In this document: one piece after another, positions 1 to 7,710 of the stretch
Position numbering within the stretch: position 1 is the first letter of the stretch
How the letters are laid out: each line of letters starts with the position of its first letter
NCBI RefSeq assembly: GCF_020171285.1
Contig: NZ_JAIUZI010000016.1
Coordinates: 1-64,000 of the forward strand
Direction: 5' to 3'
DNA: 64,000 bases
Origin: Seohaeicola saemankumensis
GTDB lineage: Bacteria; Pseudomonadota; Alphaproteobacteria; Rhodobacterales; Rhodobacteraceae
Program-made: the position numbers and the translations under genes
Notes under the pieces: generated by a model
Seen by the model: the letters and a program-made list of their open reading frames with translations, nothing else
Databases searched by the model: none
What the model was told of the DNA's origin: nothing

Positions 1-119
1 GCCGCAGGCGATGCCCGTAACCCGGCAGGGTATCGCCGCAGGCGATGCCCGTAACCCGGCAGGGTATCGCCGCAGGCGATGCCCGTAACCCGGCAGGGTA
101 TCGCCGCAGGCGATGCCCG
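1..119. repeat. 34-bp palindromic tandem repeat, 3.5 copies, cut by window edge
   Basis: Three exact 34-bp units start at 1, 35 and 69, and a half unit covers 103-119. Across each unit junction the sequence GGGTATCGCC-GCA-GGCGATGCCC forms a 10-bp stem with one mismatch and a 3-nt loop, so the array can fold as a row of hairpins. The array may continue to the left of the window. The reverse complement of each unit contains CCTGCCGGGT followed by a hairpin, the same plan as the repeats at 518-617. There are no unique spacers, so this is not a CRISPR array. Function unknown. Confidence 0.9.
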
Positions 120-240
120 CCATACCCGCTCGCCGCCTCTTGCACAGGGCCGGGCGCGCCCGTAGCCTGACCCCGCCCGGCGGATTTTCCGCGCCGGACG
201 GTATTCGCAAGCACAAACCATTCTATCCAAAGGTATCCCG

Positions 241-486
241 ATGACAGATGATCTCACGGCGCAGGCCGAGACCGCTCCCGACGCGGACCGAAAGCTGATG
301 ATAAACCTGGCCCGTATCCTGCAGGCCGAAGATCTCCAGCCCCAGCTGGAGGGGCTGGATCGCGAAGCCGCCACCGCGATGCGCAAGGAAGCCTGGTCCA
401 GCGACCGCAAGGCCTACCTCAAGAAAGCCAAGTCGGTCCTGCGCAAGCTGGAAAAGAAAGGCGTCACCATCAGCACGGCAGAGTAA
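241..486 (+). CDS. small protein of unknown function (81 aa)
   Basis: An 81-residue ORF starts with ATG, with an AAAGG Shine-Dalgarno-like stretch about 9 bases upstream. The protein is charged and predicted helical: an acidic N-terminus, a helical centre with several Leu and Ala residues, and a basic C-terminal helix rich in Lys and Arg (about residues 50-74). It has no signal peptide, membrane segment or cysteine. It sits alone between two arrays of palindromic repeats, convergent with the rml operon. I do not recognise the family. The good ribosome binding site and codon use like the neighbouring genes support a real gene; no function can be assigned. Confidence 0.6.
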   Translation: MTDDLTAQAETAPDADRKLMINLARILQAEDLQPQLEGLDREAATAMRKEAWSSDRKAYLKKAKSVLRKLEKKGVTISTAE

Positions 487-517
487 CCACGCGACCTGCT
501 GCCAGCAGCGCCCACTT

Positions 518-617
518 GGCGATTTCTGCCGGAAGCCGCCTGCCGGGTGCCCTGCCCTCTCGGTGATTTCCTTTGGAAACCACCTGCCGGGTGTCCCATC
601 GCCCTTGGCGATGGGAC
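518..617. repeat. tandem hairpin repeats downstream of rmlA
   Basis: Two 44-bp units start at 518 and 562. Each has a GGYGATTTC arm, a short loop, a GGAA-CC-CC arm, then the block CCTGCCGGGTG (539-549 and 583-593). They are followed by a perfect 11-bp inverted repeat, GTCCCATCGCC-CTT-GGCGATGGGAC, at 593-617 that overlaps the stop codon of rmlA. For the minus-strand rml operon this is the first strong hairpin after the last gene, so it may act as terminator or 3' stabiliser, but no T-run follows. The CCTGCCGGGT block is shared with the array at 1-119. Confidence 0.75.
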
Positions 618-1489
618 TACTTCAGCAGCCCCGCCAGATAGGCGCCATAGCCGTTCTTGCGGAACTTCTCGGCCCGCGCCGCCAGCGCCTCGGGGCTGAT
701 CCAGCCCTGCTCGAAGGCGATCTCCTCGGGGCAGCCAGTCTGCAGCCCCTGCCGTTTCTCCAGCGTGCGCACGAAATTACCCGCATCCAGCAGCGAGCCA
801 TGGGTGCCGGTATCGAGCCAGGCATAGCCGCGCCCCATCCGTTTCATCGTCAAGAGCCCGTCGGCCAGGTACATCTCCAGCAGGCTGGTGATCTCCAGTT
901 CGCCCCGCGCCGAAGGCGTCACCTGCCGCGCCCGCTGCGGCGCGCTGCCGTCCAGGAAATACAAGCCCGTCACCGCGTAGTTGCTGGGCGGCACCTCGGG
1001 CTTCTCGATGATGCCGCGCACGCTGCCGGCGCTGTCGAAATCGACCACGCCATAGCGTTCGGGGTCGGCCACGTGATAGCCGAACACCGTGCCGCCGCCG
1101 GTCTGCCGGTCGGCCTCTGCCATCAGGTCGGGCAGCCCGTGGCCAAAGAAGATGTTGTCGCCGAGCACCATGGCGCTCGGCGCCCCGGCCAGGAAGTCCT
1201 CGGCCAGGATATAGGCCTGCGCCAGCCCGTCCGGGCTCGGCTGGGCGACATAGGTCAGCGAGATCCCCCATTGTGACCCGTCGCCCAGGGTGCGAATGAA
1301 CTGCTCCTGGTCCTGCGGCGTGGTGATCATACAGATCTCGCGGATCCCGGCCAGCATCAGCACCGAGATCGGGTAATAGATCATCGGCTTGTCATAGATC
1401 GGCAGCAGCTGTTTCGACACCCCCATGGTGATCGGATAAAGCCGCGTGCCCGAGCCGCCGGCCAGGATAATACCCTTGCGCTGTGTCAT
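617..1489 (-). CDS. rmlA: glucose-1-phosphate thymidylyltransferase RmlA
   Basis: First enzyme of dTDP-L-rhamnose synthesis: it joins glucose-1-phosphate and dTTP to give dTDP-glucose. The 290-residue length is normal for the family. The N-terminal nucleotide-binding signature GGSGTRLYPIT is at residues 11-21, followed by LLPIYDKPMIYYPISVLM, and the metal/nucleotide region VLGDNIFFG is near residue 108. It is the last gene of the rml operon, three bases after rmlD. The order here is rmlC-rmlB-rmlD-rmlA in the direction of transcription. The stop codon lies within the stem of a perfect hairpin. Confidence 0.97.
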   Translation of the reverse strand: MTQRKGIILAGGSGTRLYPITMGVSKQLLPIYDKPMIYYPISVLMLAGIREICMITTPQDQEQFIRTLGDGSQWGISLTYVAQPSPDGLAQAYILAEDFLAGAPSAMVLGDNIFFGHGLPDLMAEADRQTGGGTVFGYHVADPERYGVVDFDSAGSVRGIIEKPEVPPSNYAVTGLYFLDGSAPQRARQVTPSARGELEITSLLEMYLADGLLTMKRMGRGYAWLDTGTHGSLLDAGNFVRTLEKRQGLQTGCPEEIAFEQGWISPEALAARAEKFRKNGYGAYLAGLLK

Positions 1490-1492
1490 GTC

Positions 1493-2350
1493 TCAAATCT
1501 CTCCAAGGTCTTGCAAAATATCCCTCAGCCCCTCGCGCCAGTCGGGCCGGGGCAGGCCAAAGGCGGCCTGGGTGGCCGAATTGTCCATTCGCGAGTTGAA
1601 CGGACGTTTCGCGGGCGTGGGATAATCGCTGGAGGGGATGTCCACCACCTCGCAACCTATACCGGCCTGGGCAAAGATCTCGCGCGCGAAATCGGCCCAG
1701 CTGACATCCGGCCCGCCCGAGACGTGATAGGTCCCCGTCTTCGACGGGTCCGCCACCAGCTGCGCGGCCGCCGCCAGGCAGGCATCGGCCAGCGCCGCCG
1801 CCGGGGTCGGCCCGCCGACCTGGTCGGCGACGATGGTCAGCCGGTCGCGCTCCCGCCCCAGCTTCAGCATGGTCTTGATGAAATTATGGCCATGACACGA
1901 GACCACCCAGGAGGTGCGCAAGATCGCATGCACCCCGCCGGCCGCGCGCACCGCGATCTCGCCGTTCAGCTTGGTCCGCCCATAGGCCCCCAGCGGCCCC
2001 ACCGGCGCATCCACCGCGAAAGGCTGATCGCCCGAGCCGTCGAAGACGTAATCGGTCGAGACCTGCACAAACGGCAGCCCCCGCGCCGCCGCCGCCCGCG
2101 CCAGCGCCCCGGCGGTGGTCGCGTTGATCATCTCGGCCAGCGCCTCGTCTTCCTCCGCCTTGTCGACGGCCGTATAGGCCACCGCGTTGATCACCGCATC
2201 CGCATCCGTCGCCTCGACGAAACCGACACAGGCCGCCGGATCGGTGAAATCGGCCTCCTCCAGCCCGCGCACCTCCAGTTCGACATCGCCGCGGCGGCGG
2301 ACCAGCTCCTGGCCCAGCTGGCCAATCTCTCCAAACACAAGGATCTTCAT
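1493..2350 (-). CDS. rmlD: dTDP-4-dehydrorhamnose reductase RmlD
   Basis: Last enzyme of the pathway: NAD(P)H-dependent reduction of dTDP-4-keto-L-rhamnose to dTDP-L-rhamnose. The 285-residue protein begins MKILVFGEIGQLGQEL, a Rossmann nucleotide-binding motif of the short-chain dehydrogenase type, and has STDYVFDG (near 104-111) and a GAYGRTKLNGE active-site segment carrying the YxxxK pair. The length fits RmlD. It lies between rmlB and rmlA, with 107 bases separating it from rmlB, the longest gap in the rml block. That gap contains a perfect hairpin (2424-2444), so expression of rmlD and rmlA might be set separately from rmlBC. Confidence 0.96.
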   Translation of the reverse strand: MKILVFGEIGQLGQELVRRRGDVELEVRGLEEADFTDPAACVGFVEATDADAVINAVAYTAVDKAEEDEALAEMINATTAGALARAAAARGLPFVQVSTDYVFDGSGDQPFAVDAPVGPLGAYGRTKLNGEIAVRAAGGVHAILRTSWVVSCHGHNFIKTMLKLGRERDRLTIVADQVGGPTPAAALADACLAAAAQLVADPSKTGTYHVSGGPDVSWADFAREIFAQAGIGCEVVDIPSSDYPTPAKRPFNSRMDNSATQAAFGLPRPDWREGLRDILQDLGEI

Positions 2351-2423
2351 CTCGGGGCCTTTCTCCTGAAAAGGGCCGTCGCCGCCCCTTTCATCTCTTT
2401 GTCAAATACTCCCGCCGGAGGCT

Positions 2424-2444
2424 CGGTTTTCCACCGGAAAACCG
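2424..2444. repeat. perfect inverted repeat between rmlB and rmlD
   Basis: CGGTTTTCC-ACC-GGAAAACCG gives a 9-bp perfect stem with a 3-base loop in the rmlB-rmlD gap. No T-run follows on the minus strand. Possible roles are partial termination, mRNA processing or a protein-binding site; none can be chosen from sequence. Confidence 0.7.
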
Positions 2445-2457
2445 ATCACCCCGGGGC

Positions 2458-3501
2458 TTACGCCTTCACACCCAACCGTTGTCCGACCCCGTGGCGGTCC
2501 TGCAGCGCGCGCCACCAGGGTTCATTCTCCAGATACCACTGCACCGTCTTCTTCAGCCCCTCTTCCACCGTGACGCTGGGCCGCCAGCCCAGCTCCTCGC
2601 GGATGCGGGTCGGGTCGATGGCATAGCGGGCATCGTGACCGGGGCGGTCGGCGACAAAGGTGATCTGATCCGCATAGGATCCCTCCGCCTTGGGCCGCAG
2701 CTCGTCCAGAAGCGCACAGAGCGTCCGCACCAGCTCCAGGTTCGACCGCTCGTTTTCACCGCCGATGTTATAGGACCGGCCCAACGCGCCCTCGGACACC
2801 ACCAAGAGCAGCGCATCGGCGTGATCCTCGACATAGAGCCAGTCGCGCACGTTCGAGCCATCGCCGTAGATCGGCAGCGGCTTGCCCGCCAGCGCGTTCA
2901 GGATGATCACCGGCACCAGCTTTTCGGGGAAATGATAGGGACCGTAGTTGTTGGAACAATTGGTCAGCACCACCGGCAGCCCATAGGTCTCGGCCCAGGC
3001 CCGCACCAGGTGATCGCTGGAGGCCTTCGACGCCGAATAGGGCGAGCGCGGGTCATATGGCGTGTCCTCGGTGAACTGGCCGGTGGCACCCAGCGAGCCA
3101 TAGACCTCGTCGGTAGAGATATGGTGGAACCGGAACGTGTCGGGCTTGCCCGCCTTGATCCACCAGGCCCGCGCCGCCTCCAGCATGTTGTAGGTGCCGG
3201 TGATATTGGTCTCGATGAAATCGCCCGGCCCGTCGATCGACCGGTCGACATGGGATTCGGCGGCCAGGTGCATCACCGCGTCGGGCGCATGTTCGGCAAA
3301 CACCGCGTCCAGCGCCGCGCGGTCCCGGATATCAGCCTCTACAAAGGCATAATTGGGGTCATCCGCCACGCTGGCGACATTGTCCAGACAGGCCGCGTAG
3401 GTCAGCGCATCCAGGTTGACCACCTGGTGGCCGCGCGCCACCGCCAGCCGCACCACCGCCGATCCGATGAACCCGGCGCCCCCCGTTACCAGAAGCTTCA
3501 T
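2458..3501 (-). CDS. rmlB: dTDP-glucose 4,6-dehydratase RmlB
   Basis: Converts dTDP-glucose to dTDP-4-keto-6-deoxyglucose using bound NAD+. The start chosen is the ATG at 3501 (protein MKLLVTGGAGFIGSAVV, 347 residues), because it overlaps the rmlC stop as ATGA and gives the usual N-terminus; an upstream in-frame start would add only six residues. Visible motifs are the glycine-rich GGAGFIG at residues 8-14, STDEVYGSLG near 130-140, and YSASKASSDHLVRAW with the catalytic Tyr-x-x-x-Lys. The overlap with rmlC implies translational coupling. Confidence 0.97.
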   Translation of the reverse strand: MKLLVTGGAGFIGSAVVRLAVARGHQVVNLDALTYAACLDNVASVADDPNYAFVEADIRDRAALDAVFAEHAPDAVMHLAAESHVDRSIDGPGDFIETNITGTYNMLEAARAWWIKAGKPDTFRFHHISTDEVYGSLGATGQFTEDTPYDPRSPYSASKASSDHLVRAWAETYGLPVVLTNCSNNYGPYHFPEKLVPVIILNALAGKPLPIYGDGSNVRDWLYVEDHADALLLVVSEGALGRSYNIGGENERSNLELVRTLCALLDELRPKAEGSYADQITFVADRPGHDARYAIDPTRIREELGWRPSVTVEEGLKKTVQWYLENEPWWRALQDRHGVGQRLGVKA

Positions 3502-4079
3502 TGCACAGACCCCTCCCATTCGAACGGGCTTTGGAAATCGGCCAGCAGCGGGGCGGCGGCGTCCTTGTCCGACAGCACCGCGCGCCCGTTCAGCCCCCCG
3601 TGCAACCCCCAGTCGATGCCGATCTCGGGGTCGTCGAACCGCACCGCGCCGTCACATTCGGGCGCGTAGTAATCGGTGCATTTGTAGATGATCTCGGTAT
3701 GCGGTGCCCGCGTGGCGAATCCGTGCAGGAACCCCTTGGGCACCAGCAGCTGCTTGCCGTTTTCCGCGCTGAGCTCGATTCCGAACCACTTGCCATAGGT
3801 CGGCGAGCCCCGGCGCACGTCGACCGCGACGTCGAACAGCGCCCCCTGCCCGCAGCGCACCAGCTTGTCCTGGGCATGGGGCGGCGACTGGTAATGCAGC
3901 CCGCGCACGGTCCCCACCGCCTCGGAAACCGAATGGTTGTCCTGCACGAAATCCAGGTCGATCCCGTGCTCCGCCAGCACCCGGCGGCTCCAGCTTTCGC
4001 TAAAGAACCCGCGGGCGTCGCCGAACCGGTTGGGGGTCAGGATTTTCACACCCGGCAGCGGGGTCTCTTCAATCTTCAT
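3498..4079 (-). CDS. rmlC: dTDP-4-dehydrorhamnose 3,5-epimerase RmlC
   Basis: Epimerises C3 and C5 of the 4-keto sugar before RmlD reduction. The start is placed at 4079 (MKIEETPLPGVKIL) because a GGA ribosome-binding stretch precedes it and the family begins here; the extra 20 residues from an upstream start look unrelated. The protein has 193 residues and the RmlC cupin features: GDARGFFSESW near residues 20-30, QDNHSVS, GTVRGLHYQSPP with the catalytic His, and PKGFLHGF. It overlaps rmlB by four bases. Confidence 0.96.
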   Translation of the reverse strand: MKIEETPLPGVKILTPNRFGDARGFFSESWSRRVLAEHGIDLDFVQDNHSVSEAVGTVRGLHYQSPPHAQDKLVRCGQGALFDVAVDVRRGSPTYGKWFGIELSAENGKQLLVPKGFLHGFATRAPHTEIIYKCTDYYAPECDGAVRFDDPEIGIDWGLHGGLNGRAVLSDKDAAAPLLADFQSPFEWEGSVQ

Positions 4080-4135
4080 GTCATGTGTCCTGGAGTGAAT
4101 TGAGGGCTGAATGTGGCTCTGAACAAGGGCCGGCG

Positions 4136-4822
4136 TCACGGTGCGGGGCTGCAGACATAGCGTTCCTTGCGGTGGGCGCGTCCGACCGGTTCGCGCAGGA
4201 CGATGTCCCAGCCGGCCCCGGCGATCAGCCGTTCCAGATAATCGCGGTTGTATTTCGCCCGCAGCAACGGCCGCGCCGGATTGTCGTCGCGGAAATCCTC
4301 GGGCTGGTCCGGGTCGGCAAAGGCCCAGAACAGCAGCCGCGCATCCGCGCTGGCATAGCGGCGCAGGATCGCCAGCACGGCGGCGGTATCGGCGGGTGTC
4401 ATATGGGTGATGACCGAGAACATCAGCAGCGTGTCGAACCGCTGATCCCCCAGCGGCAGCTCCGATCCGGCATGCATCTCTTCGCCGTCGGGGTTATACA
4501 TCTCGTTGGCAAAGGGCACGGTGTAAAAGGCATAGCGGTCATCGCCGCGCAGCGCCTCGGAGATAAAGGCGATCATCTCGGCATAGAGATCCAGGCCCGC
4601 ATAGGCCGCCTGCGGGCTGTCCAGCTGGCAGAGCGCCTGCGCCACCTTGACCCCGCAGCCGAAATCCAGGATCCGCGCCCCTTCCAGCGGCCGGTGGCCA
4701 TCGACCCACTTCAGCAGGTCCAGCGCCGATTGCAGCGATTTCTCCGGATCCTTGCGGTGGCCGCCCCTGCGGAACCTGAGCGGGACCGGAAGCCTGATGC
4801 CCCCCGTGATGCCCGTTTTCAT
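4136..4822 (-). CDS. class I SAM-dependent methyltransferase
   Basis: A 228-residue protein with the SAM-binding motif ILDFGCGVKVAQAL (about residues 50-63), the acidic GLDLYAEM loop following strand 2, and FDTLLMFSVITHM as motif post-I/IV, typical of class I Rossmann methyltransferases. No transmembrane segment. It lies 56 bases upstream of the rmlC start in the same orientation and 108 bases downstream of the AGE-type epimerase, so it is probably transcribed with rml genes. A role in methylating a sugar or polysaccharide residue is inferred from context only. A small TGACA-G-TGTCA palindrome (4879-4889) lies upstream, in the gap before the gene. Confidence 0.8.
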   Translation of the reverse strand: MKTGITGGIRLPVPLRFRRGGHRKDPEKSLQSALDLLKWVDGHRPLEGARILDFGCGVKVAQALCQLDSPQAAYAGLDLYAEMIAFISEALRGDDRYAFYTVPFANEMYNPDGEEMHAGSELPLGDQRFDTLLMFSVITHMTPADTAAVLAILRRYASADARLLFWAFADPDQPEDFRDDNPARPLLRAKYNRDYLERLIAGAGWDIVLREPVGRAHRKERYVCSPAP

Positions 4823-4930
4823 CTTGCCGCCCCTTTTTCAAAGGAAGATCCCAACGCCGGACCCTTACCAAGGGGGGATGACAGTGTCACCCCTGCCCGG
4901 CCGCCGGTCCGATCCGCCCGACCCTCCGGC

Positions 4931-6037
4931 CTAACCCGCCGCCAGATACATGTCGAGCGCCACCAGGATATGATAGAAGGTCGAGGCCGGCATGTTGTCC
5001 GACAGCAGCGCGCCATCGGTGTCACGCTTGTCGTACCAGCCGCCCGGCACCGGCCCGTCGAGGTATTCGCGCCACAGCATCGCCAGCGCCGCATCGGGCG
5101 TCGCGCCCTCGGGCAGGGCATGACCGCGCCGGGTCAGCACCAGGCTGGCCTTCAGCAATTCGGTCTGCGGCCAGCTGCGGCGGGTCTGCGATCTGGGCGT
5201 GGCGCTGTCGGGCAGCGCGCCCGCCCCGTCATGCGCGGCCCAGGCGTGGTGAAAGATCTCCATCAGGTCGATGCCGGTCTGCACCCCGGTCGCGGTCTCG
5301 TATTCGTCGATCAGATAGATCCATTCGACCATATGGCCCGGCTCCACCGCCTGGCCCTCGGCCACCGGCTGCCAGTCGGCGGTGAAATACTCGTAGACCG
5401 CGCCGCCGGGCTGCAGGAACACCTCGCGGAACAGCCCCAGCGACACCTCGGCCATCTCGCGGAACCGCGCCGCGCCGGTGGCCGCATAGAGCGCGGTGGC
5501 GCTTTCGAACATGTGCATATGCGGGTTCTGCCGGCGCCGGCCGGTTCCCGACACCGCCTGTTCGGCGCTCTCGTACCAGCCGCGCGGCGCCTGCAGCCGC
5601 GCCAGCATCGTCTCCAGCCGGTCCAGATCGGCGCTCACATCATGCCCCGCCTCGATCAGCGCCGAGGCCGCCAGTAGCATGAAGGCCACGTCATAGAGAT
5701 CGTGCGGCGCGGTGCGGATCGATCCGTCGGGGTTCAGCAGCCCGCCCAGGTTGCCGGTTTCCGGGTCGATCCCGCGGGTCATCGCGAAACGGAACAGCCG
5801 CTGCGCCTGGTCTCCCAGCTCCGGCAGGTCCGGCGCCCGCGCGGCGGCGGCGGCAAAGCAATAGGCCTGGCGCGCCTGCACCCGCAGCCGCTTGGGCATA
5901 TCGCGCAGCGGCTGGCCCTGATGGTCCAGCGCCTCCCAGACGGTGCCGGTGGCGGCGTCCCAGCCGGTCTGCGACCAAAGTGGCAGCGCCTGTCCGGTGA
6001 TCCAGTCGGACAGCGCGGTACGGTCTCCTGGTTTCAT
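4931..6037 (-). CDS. AGE-family sugar epimerase/isomerase
   Basis: The start at 6037 is preceded by a GGGAGA ribosome binding site; longer in-frame extension upstream is GC-rich shadow. The 368-residue product resembles the N-acylglucosamine 2-epimerase/mannose isomerase family, an (alpha/alpha)6 barrel. Visible family motifs are QARQAYCFA near the N-terminus, NPHMHMFESATALY (around residues 170-185, with the His-x-His and Glu), EPGHMVEWIYLIDEY (about 235-249), and NMPASTFYHILVALD at the C-terminus. The exact sugar substrate cannot be read; candidates are mannose-fructose or N-acetylhexosamine interconversion. It appears to be the first gene of the operon that leads into rmlC, so the promoter is probably in 6038-6201. 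Confidence 0.85.
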   Translation of the reverse strand: MKPGDRTALSDWITGQALPLWSQTGWDAATGTVWEALDHQGQPLRDMPKRLRVQARQAYCFAAAAARAPDLPELGDQAQRLFRFAMTRGIDPETGNLGGLLNPDGSIRTAPHDLYDVAFMLLAASALIEAGHDVSADLDRLETMLARLQAPRGWYESAEQAVSGTGRRRQNPHMHMFESATALYAATGAARFREMAEVSLGLFREVFLQPGGAVYEYFTADWQPVAEGQAVEPGHMVEWIYLIDEYETATGVQTGIDLMEIFHHAWAAHDGAGALPDSATPRSQTRRSWPQTELLKASLVLTRRGHALPEGATPDAALAMLWREYLDGPVPGGWYDKRDTDGALLSDNMPASTFYHILVALDMYLAAG

Positions 6038-6201
6038 ATCGGATGTCTCCCTTGAACAATCGGCTACCTTGAAATCACGCCGTTGAATGCATGCCGCTGA
6101 AATACCACCGGCAGCCCCGGTGTAGCCGGGTCCCGCGGGGACTGTAAACGGACGATATGTCCCGGCGGCGGTCCGGATCGGAACCCGCCCGGCAAACTGC
6201 C

Positions 6202-7230
6202 TCAAACCGCGCCGTTTGCCGCCCGCTTGCGGACCCAGCCCACAAAGGCCGCGTCCGGTTTGCGCAGCCGTGGCCCGCCAGACCGCGCCCAGACCGCGCG
6301 CCAGTCGGCCTCCAGCGCATAGACGTCGGCCCCCGGCATCAGCGCCCGGGCCTGTTCGCGGGCGGCCTCGCTCAGCACCGGCGGCGGGCTGGCCGGTTCC
6401 AGCAGCCCGGCGCGCGGGGTGACCCGGATCAGGTCGCCGTCGCATTCCTCCAGCAGGTAGTCGGGCAGATGGTCAGAGGCGATCATCCCCCGCAGCATCG
6501 CCCGGAACACCCGGCGCGGACTGGCCGAGCCGGATTTCTTCAGCAGCGTGTCCACCGACACCGTCCAGCTGTCCTGCCGGCCGCAATGCTTGCGCGCCAA
6601 TTCATAGATCCGCCGCTCCAGCGGTTTGCGCAGGCGGAAATAATCCCGGCTCAGCGTCAGCACCGATTTCGACAGCACCGCCCGAAAGAGCCACTCGGAC
6701 AGCGTCACCGTCACGCTGACCATCCGCCCCGCCCCGCGCTGGCCCGCCGGCGTGCGCCGCACGATCTCCCAGCTTTCGATCAATCCGAACCCGGTGGTGG
6801 TCTCGGTCTCGCCGGTGGCGATATTGGTGGTGATCCGGGTGCCCGCCAGCCGTTCAAAGGCCTCGCGCAGCCGGCGGTAGGCATCTCCGCTGGTCTCGCG
6901 GTTGGTCGCCACCAGCAGGTCATGGGCCTTCAGGTGCAGCCGGCGGCTGACGCTGCGGCCCGCGTTCAGCGCCGCCATCAGCTGGCTGATGCAAAAGATC
7001 AGGATGTCCTTGTCGTGGATCGTCGCCAGCCCCTTGACCGAGGGCGTGACCGTGATCCGGGCGCCATTGTGCTCGTAATCCAGGATCCGCCGGTCGGGCC
7101 GGGTCGACAGCGAAAAGATCGGATGTTCCATCGTCGCCAGATCGTCCTTGGGGATGGCGTCGAAAATATCGCAGATGAAAAAATCACCCTGCCGTCTGCG
7201 ATCGGGCAACAGCCCGTCTGCGGTTGTCAT
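6202..7230 (-). CDS. repA: plasmid replication initiator RepA (RPA family)
   Basis: Initiator protein that binds the iterons next to it and starts replication. The 342-residue form starting MTTADGLLPDRRRQGDFF is chosen; a GTG at 7293 would add 21 residues. The family signature is the N-terminal stretch DFFICDIFDAIPKDDLATM followed by EHPIFSLSTRPDRR. Two winged-helix-like regions follow, including LHLKAHDLLVATNRETSGD and FRLRKPLERRIYELARKHCG. This matches replication initiator protein A of Rhodobacteraceae plasmids. It is divergent from parAB across 480 bases that carry the origin signals, the standard layout of RepA-type roseobacter replicons. Confidence 0.93.
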   Translation of the reverse strand: MTTADGLLPDRRRQGDFFICDIFDAIPKDDLATMEHPIFSLSTRPDRRILDYEHNGARITVTPSVKGLATIHDKDILIFCISQLMAALNAGRSVSRRLHLKAHDLLVATNRETSGDAYRRLREAFERLAGTRITTNIATGETETTTGFGLIESWEIVRRTPAGQRGAGRMVSVTVTLSEWLFRAVLSKSVLTLSRDYFRLRKPLERRIYELARKHCGRQDSWTVSVDTLLKKSGSASPRRVFRAMLRGMIASDHLPDYLLEECDGDLIRVTPRAGLLEPASPPPVLSEAAREQARALMPGADVYALEADWRAVWARSGGPRLRKPDAAFVGWVRKRAANGAV

Positions 7231-7347
7231 GCCTGTCCTGCCTTCGTGCCTGTCCGGGTTTTTCCCCGATTGTCTCTGCTCGCCCGATCCCACCTGCCGT
7301 CGTTGCCCGACTCGGTCTTCGTGGTTTCAGTGACGCTCAGCCTAAAG

Positions 7348-7356
7348 TTATCCACA
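7348..7356 (+). promoter_or_regulatory. consensus DnaA box
   Basis: TTATCCACA matches the bacterial DnaA box consensus exactly. It sits in the repA-parA intergenic region, about 47 bases before the first iteron, where host DnaA would help RepA open the origin. Confidence 0.85.
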
Positions 7357-7402
7357 CCCCCTCACAATCCCCCCGGAGACGATGAGCGCTGCCCGCTCTC
7401 GG

Positions 7403-7459
7403 GGGTTCGGAGTCGCTTTAACGTGGGTTCAGAGTCGTCTTATCGGGGGTTCAGAGTCA
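7403..7459 (+). repeat. three origin iterons, 22-bp period
   Basis: GGGTTCGGAGTCG at 7403, GGGTTCAGAGTCG at 7425 and GGGTTCAGAGTCA at 7447 are direct repeats spaced exactly 22 bases, two helical turns, so a protein would bind on one face. This is the expected RepA binding array. A weaker TTCAGATCG at 7474 could be a degenerate fourth copy. Confidence 0.9.
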
Positions 7460-7710
7460 CCCATCCCGAAAAATTCAGATCGAATCTTAAAAAAAACAAA
7501 AGCTTAGTTGGAAAGAGGATTCCCCTTAACTTATAAGTAACACAAGATTAACAAGGGCGGGAAAAGACCAGGCGGGCCATTTCTGCGTGATTTCCGCATC
7601 AGCCCCCCTTGAATTTGCTTAGAAATCCCATCCGTTGTTCGCGTTTTCCTTCCATGTGCGCTGTTTCGTGCTATGATGCGAAAAACACGGCACATCGAGC
7701 GGATGGCGAT

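Larger units (their letters stand above)
7348..7560. other. probable origin of replication
   Basis: This stretch combines a DnaA box (7348), three 22-bp iterons (7403-7459) and an unusually AT-rich segment (about 7466-7553, with A-runs and TTAACTTATAAG) in an otherwise very GC-rich sequence. The AT-rich part is the likely duplex-unwinding element. Location between divergent repA and parA supports the assignment. The region must also hold the promoters of both genes; I cannot place these with confidence. Confidence 0.85.

Noticed and set aside
1..119. CRISPR array
   Set aside because: Repeats are exact and head-to-tail with no unique spacers, and no cas genes are near.
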